Source of the DNA: CAYTGR01 sp964437445
Lineage (GTDB): Bacteria > Chloroflexota > Anaerolineae > B4-G1 > SLSP01
NCBI GenBank assembly: GCA_964437445.1
Contig: CAYTGR010000003.1
Span: 62,001-126,000 of the forward strand
Length of the DNA stretch: 64,000 nt
Direction: 5' to 3'
Below are positions 61,149 through 64,000 of this stretch, piece by piece. The notes under the pieces were generated by a model. The model did not search any database and was not told where the DNA came from. It was given only the letters and a program-made list of their open reading frames with translations. The number at the start of each line of letters is the position of its first letter. The stretch's first letter is position 1. The position numbers and the translations under genes are program-made.

Positions 61149-62723
61149 TTACCCGTTCAGCCGCCGATAGATGCCCCGCAACTGGTGGTAGAGCGCCACA
61201 AACACCTCGTACCGCTCGTCATAAAGGCGACGGTGTTCCGGCTGCGGCGTGTAGCTCTGCTTGAAACGGACCAGCTGCCCCACCTCGGCCAGCTTGATTT
61301 CGCCCAACGCCGCCGCAGCGATGAACGCCGCGCCCCGCGCGTTGGCCTGGATCGGATCCTGCACCTGGCGCACCTCCATGTTCAGCACGTCGGCGAAGAT
61401 CTGGCACCAGATATCCGAATTGCCGCCGCCGCCCGCCAGATTGAGGCGCTCCACCCGGCGGCCCAGGAACTTTTCCACCGGCGCGAGCAGCCAGCGGGTG
61501 TTGAACGCCACCCCTTCCAGAAAAGCGCGGATGATGTCGGCGCGCGTGTTGTGTAGCGAGAGGTTGTAGAGCCCGGCGCGCAGCGTCCGATCTTCCACCG
61601 GCGCGCGCTCGCCCCAGATCCAGGGTGTGTAGAGGACGCCGTTGCTGCCGGCCGGGACGCGGGTGGCGATGCGGTCCATGATCTTGAAGACGTCGGGCAC
61701 GTTTTCCTCCTGCAACAGTTCATCCTTGTGGTAGAGGATGTTATCCCGCAGGAAGGTGAGGTTGCCGCCCGCCGTCGCCTGGAGCGCGATGAGCAGGTAA
61801 CGTCCCGGCACTGCGCACGGGACGGAGGCCAGGCTGGCGAAAATGTCGGTTTTCTTGAAGGGGACGTGCGCGGCCACCCACGACGAGGTGCCGAGGTAGA
61901 GGTGGGGCAGGTAATCCTCCACCGCTCCCGCGCCGATGGCGGCGGCGGTGGTGTCAATCGCGCCGGCCACCACCAGGACCTCTGGCGCCAGCCCCAATGC
62001 CTCGGCGGCGACCGGCTGCAACGGCCCTAACACCGCCGTGCAGGGCACGATCTCCGGGAACTTGTCGGCCTCAATGCCGCTCAACCGCACGAGCGCCGGG
62101 TCGTAGCGGAGCGCGTCCGGGTCGCGGTTGTCGGTCACCCACGAGGTCAGGATGGAGTCAAACGTGGCGGCAAAGCGCCCGGTCAGGCGCAGATTCAGGT
62201 AATCCAGCACGTTGAGGAATTTGTAGGTGCGTGCGTAGACCTCAGGGAAGCGTTCGCGGATCAGCAGCATGTGCCCGGCCGGGTCCTTGCCCGTGAGCGA
62301 GGGCATCCCGCCGGTCAGACGCACCCAGCGCGCCAGCTTGAACAGGTCCGTGCCGGCCACGTTGATCAGCCCGCGCGCCCGCCGTTGGAGATACGGCGCG
62401 CCGCGCATGTCCATCCACAGGACGCAGTTCATCAACGCGCGGCCCTCCTGATCCACCGGGATCGTCCCCTCGCCCTGCGTGGAGCAGCAGACCGCCGCCA
62501 CCTGCCGCGCCCGCTCCGGCGCGCGCGCCCACAGGCGCTGCGTCGCCGTGCACAGCGCCGCCCACCACTCGTCCGGCGACTGCTCCGCGCCGCCGTCGGG
62601 CGTGATGATCAGCCGGACCGGCTCGGAATCCCAGCCGACGAGCTGCCCGCTCACGGTCATCAGCGCCACCTTCACCCCCGAAGTCCCCAGGTCCACCGCC
62701 AGGATCAGTTTCTCGTTAGCCAT
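61149..62723 (-). CDS. FGGY-family sugar kinase, xylulokinase-like
   Basis: 524 residues from ATG 62,723, which has GAGGG 5 bases ahead. The open frame continues through a heptamer array upstream where each unit carries an ATG, but those lack a ribosome site. LILAVDLGTSGVKVALM (phosphate 1), WMDMRG, GAIDTTAAAIGAGAVE (with the catalytic Asp) and the later LAGGGGNSDIWCQIFADVL are family hallmarks. It phosphorylates a ketose with ATP in the cytoplasm. The exact sugar is not certain. Placed in line with an MFS transporter, suggesting uptake and phosphorylation of a sugar. Confidence 0.88.
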   Translation of the reverse strand: MANEKLILAVDLGTSGVKVALMTVSGQLVGWDSEPVRLIITPDGGAEQSPDEWWAALCTATQRLWARAPERARQVAAVCCSTQGEGTIPVDQEGRALMNCVLWMDMRGAPYLQRRARGLINVAGTDLFKLARWVRLTGGMPSLTGKDPAGHMLLIRERFPEVYARTYKFLNVLDYLNLRLTGRFAATFDSILTSWVTDNRDPDALRYDPALVRLSGIEADKFPEIVPCTAVLGPLQPVAAEALGLAPEVLVVAGAIDTTAAAIGAGAVEDYLPHLYLGTSSWVAAHVPFKKTDIFASLASVPCAVPGRYLLIALQATAGGNLTFLRDNILYHKDELLQEENVPDVFKIMDRIATRVPAGSNGVLYTPWIWGERAPVEDRTLRAGLYNLSLHNTRADIIRAFLEGVAFNTRWLLAPVEKFLGRRVERLNLAGGGGNSDIWCQIFADVLNMEVRQVQDPIQANARGAAFIAAAALGEIKLAEVGQLVRFKQSYTPQPEHRRLYDERYEVFVALYHQLRGIYRRLNG

Positions 62724-62731
62724 ACATCCCT

Positions 62732-62850
62732 CATTTGCCATTTGCCATTTGCCATTTGCCATTCGCCATTCGCCATTTGCCATTCGCCATTCGCCATTTG
62801 CCATTTGCCATTCGCCATTCGCCATTTGCTATTCGCTCTTCGCCATTCGC
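62732..62850. repeat. Heptamer tandem array (CATTYGC) x 17
   Basis: Fourteen exact units of CATTTGC or CATTCGC (62,732-62,829) and three degenerate ones to 62,850. On the minus strand every unit contains ATG. The MFS stop codon (62,829-62,831) lies within the array, and the kinase start is 9 bases below it. Confidence 0.92.
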
Positions 62851-64000
62851 GGCGGATCTTTCATCTGCGTGACTAGCCCCGCGCAGACCACCAGCAATCC
62901 CACCGCCAGCAGCAACGCCGGCGTGAACGAGCCGTCTGCGGTCTTGAGCGCCTCCATGATGTAGACAAAGACGACCGACGCCTGCCCGCAGAGCTGGATC
63001 AGCCCGTTGGAGGTCCCTTCCGGGGTGGGGTAGGTCACTTCGGCGGCGTATTGCATCCCAATCGGGCTGATGCTGACCAGGAAAAAGCCGAGCGCGAAGG
63101 CCGAGACGAACAGCAGTCCGGCGCTGGTGGCAAAGGTCACTCCTATCAGCCCGGGGATGGCGAGCACCAGCCCCAGCAGGATGTAGCGCTGGCGGCGGCG
63201 CTGGTGGTCCGAAAGGGCCGGCATGACCACCGCGCCCACGACCCCGCCAACCAGCAGCAGCGCGCCGAGCGTCCCGGCCTCGGTGGGTGTGAAGCCGCGC
63301 GGGCGGATGATTGCCTCCACCCAGGTGGTGAGGCCGTTGAAGAGGCCCAATCCGATGAAAGAGACCGCCAGGTAGAGCCAGAACGGTTTGACCGTGAGCG
63401 CGTGCTTCAGTCCGTCCAGCATCAGGGCGCGCTCGACCTGATCGGGCGGACAGGGCGGCGTCGGCGGTCGCTCGCGCGCCAGCAGGATGAAGAGGACGGC
63501 CGAGAACGCCGCTATCCCGCCATAGAGCCACTGCACGGTGGGAATGGTCATGCCGCTGGCGACCAGGACCGGCGTGAGCACCATGCCCAGCCCGGTGCCG
63601 ACCAGGTTGGAGAGCGTCACCAACCCCACGGCGGTGGCGCGCTCCTGAGCGGCAAACCATTTGGCCGGGACGGTGGTCCAGGCATTGAGCAGGAAGGGCT
63701 GCGCGGCGGCGATTCCAAAGGTGCTCCACAGGACTAACGTGTAGTTTGCGCCGGCCAGGCCGCGCGCCAGGCCAAACACTCCCATCAGCACCGCACCGAT
63801 GCTGACGGCGACGCGAAAGCCGAGCGTATCAATCACCCACGAGACCGGGATAGAGAGCGGGAGAAAGGCGATCATGAACGACATCGCCAGCAGGCCAATC
63901 TGCAGGTCGGTGACGCCGTAAAACGCGGCGGCCAGGCTGGTGATCGGCGCGTAGGCGATCCACAGCAGCTGGATGGTCAGGTTGATGGCCATGAAAGCCG
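62829..64000 (-). CDS. MFS transporter, FLVCR-like, cut by the window edge
   Basis: At least 389 residues; the frame stays open to the right edge (…AFMAINLTIQLLWIAYAPIT), and the FLVCR-like family has a few more residues before this, so the start is probably outside. About 12 membrane segments, with loops WVIDTLGFRVAV and PALSDHQRRRQRYI. Known relatives move heme, choline or other small molecules. The 3' end (PPRMAKSE) is encoded in part by the heptamer array. Together with the FGGY kinase it may form a sugar uptake pair. Confidence 0.8.
   Translation of the reverse strand, partial: AFMAINLTIQLLWIAYAPITSLAAAFYGVTDLQIGLLAMSFMIAFLPLSIPVSWVIDTLGFRVAVSIGAVLMGVFGLARGLAGANYTLVLWSTFGIAAAQPFLLNAWTTVPAKWFAAQERATAVGLVTLSNLVGTGLGMVLTPVLVASGMTIPTVQWLYGGIAAFSAVLFILLARERPPTPPCPPDQVERALMLDGLKHALTVKPFWLYLAVSFIGLGLFNGLTTWVEAIIRPRGFTPTEAGTLGALLLVGGVVGAVVMPALSDHQRRRQRYILLGLVLAIPGLIGVTFATSAGLLFVSAFALGFFLVSISPIGMQYAAEVTYPTPEGTSNGLIQLCGQASVVFVYIMEALKTADGSFTPALLLAVGLLVVCAGLVTQMKDPPRMAKSE

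Noticed and set aside
62732..62850. The array as an N-terminal Ala-Asn-Gly-Glu-Trp repeat of the kinase
   Set aside because: The frame is open through the array, but a good ribosome site and the family start fit ATG 62,723; the array translates only because 3 x 7 bp is in frame.

Overview
The window looks like a scaffold from an uncultured Chloroflexota bacterium, most likely Anaerolineae-like, probably a metagenome bin. The grounds are several secreted proteins that carry a YLPLVxR-type segment at or near the C-terminus, PTPGPTP-type linkers, a BMP-type nucleoside transporter, a SARP/NB-ARC/TPR regulator, many short tandem and palindromic intergenic repeats, and high GC content. The taxon is inferred from style; there is no rRNA or other marker gene. 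Three runs of exactly 100 N are each flanked by an identical 55-base copy, so they are scaffolding artefacts and not real gaps in genes.

Layout. 1-14.4 kb: the 3' part of a giant surface protein built from a 2.2-kb higher-order repeat of three module types, followed by a small LPQTG-anchored protein. 14.6-19.5 kb (minus): TPR membrane protein, FG-GAP repeat secreted protein, MFS transporter. 19.9-27.2 kb (minus): VanW protein, CdaR and CdaA (cyclic di-AMP synthesis), a large TPR protein and ornithine carbamoyltransferase. 27.4-30.6 kb (plus): a PrsW-family membrane protein that seems to have lost its catalytic residues, a small membrane-anchored protein and a secreted trypsin-like protease, behind a near-consensus promoter. 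30.7-39.4 kb: a D-2-hydroxyacid dehydrogenase-like protein lacking its catalytic Arg, then (minus) a four-gene BMP-type ABC transporter downstream of the 5-oxoprolinase genes pxpA, pxpB and pxpC.

39.4-45.5 kb: two lipoproteins made of alternating paired modules, a PII-like protein, small unknown genes, a PfkB sugar kinase and an RRM RNA-binding protein. 45.9-50.1 kb: a 1,123-residue SARP/NB-ARC/TPR regulator divergent from a ParB-fold protein. 50.2-55.0 kb: acetyltransferase, serine hydrolase lipoprotein, ABC-2 exporter pair and a metallo-beta-lactamase-fold hydrolase. 55.1-58.0 kb (minus): a secreted HEIGH metalloprotease. 58.4-61.0 kb: a duplicated SnoaL-like protein, an APH-type kinase and an isoprenylcysteine-methyltransferase-like protein behind a sigma-70-like promoter and an octamer array. 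61.1-64 kb (minus): an FGGY sugar kinase and an MFS transporter, separated by a heptamer array that overlaps the transporter stop codon.

The most notable items are the apparent PrsW pseudoprotease operon, the alternating A/B two-cysteine lipoprotein family, the YLPLVxR C-terminal element, the 2.2-kb super-repeat, the start-codon-bearing heptamer array, and a family of palindromes whose stems vary while the core and tail stay constant. No tRNA, rRNA, CRISPR array, insertion sequence, phage or defence system was recognised.
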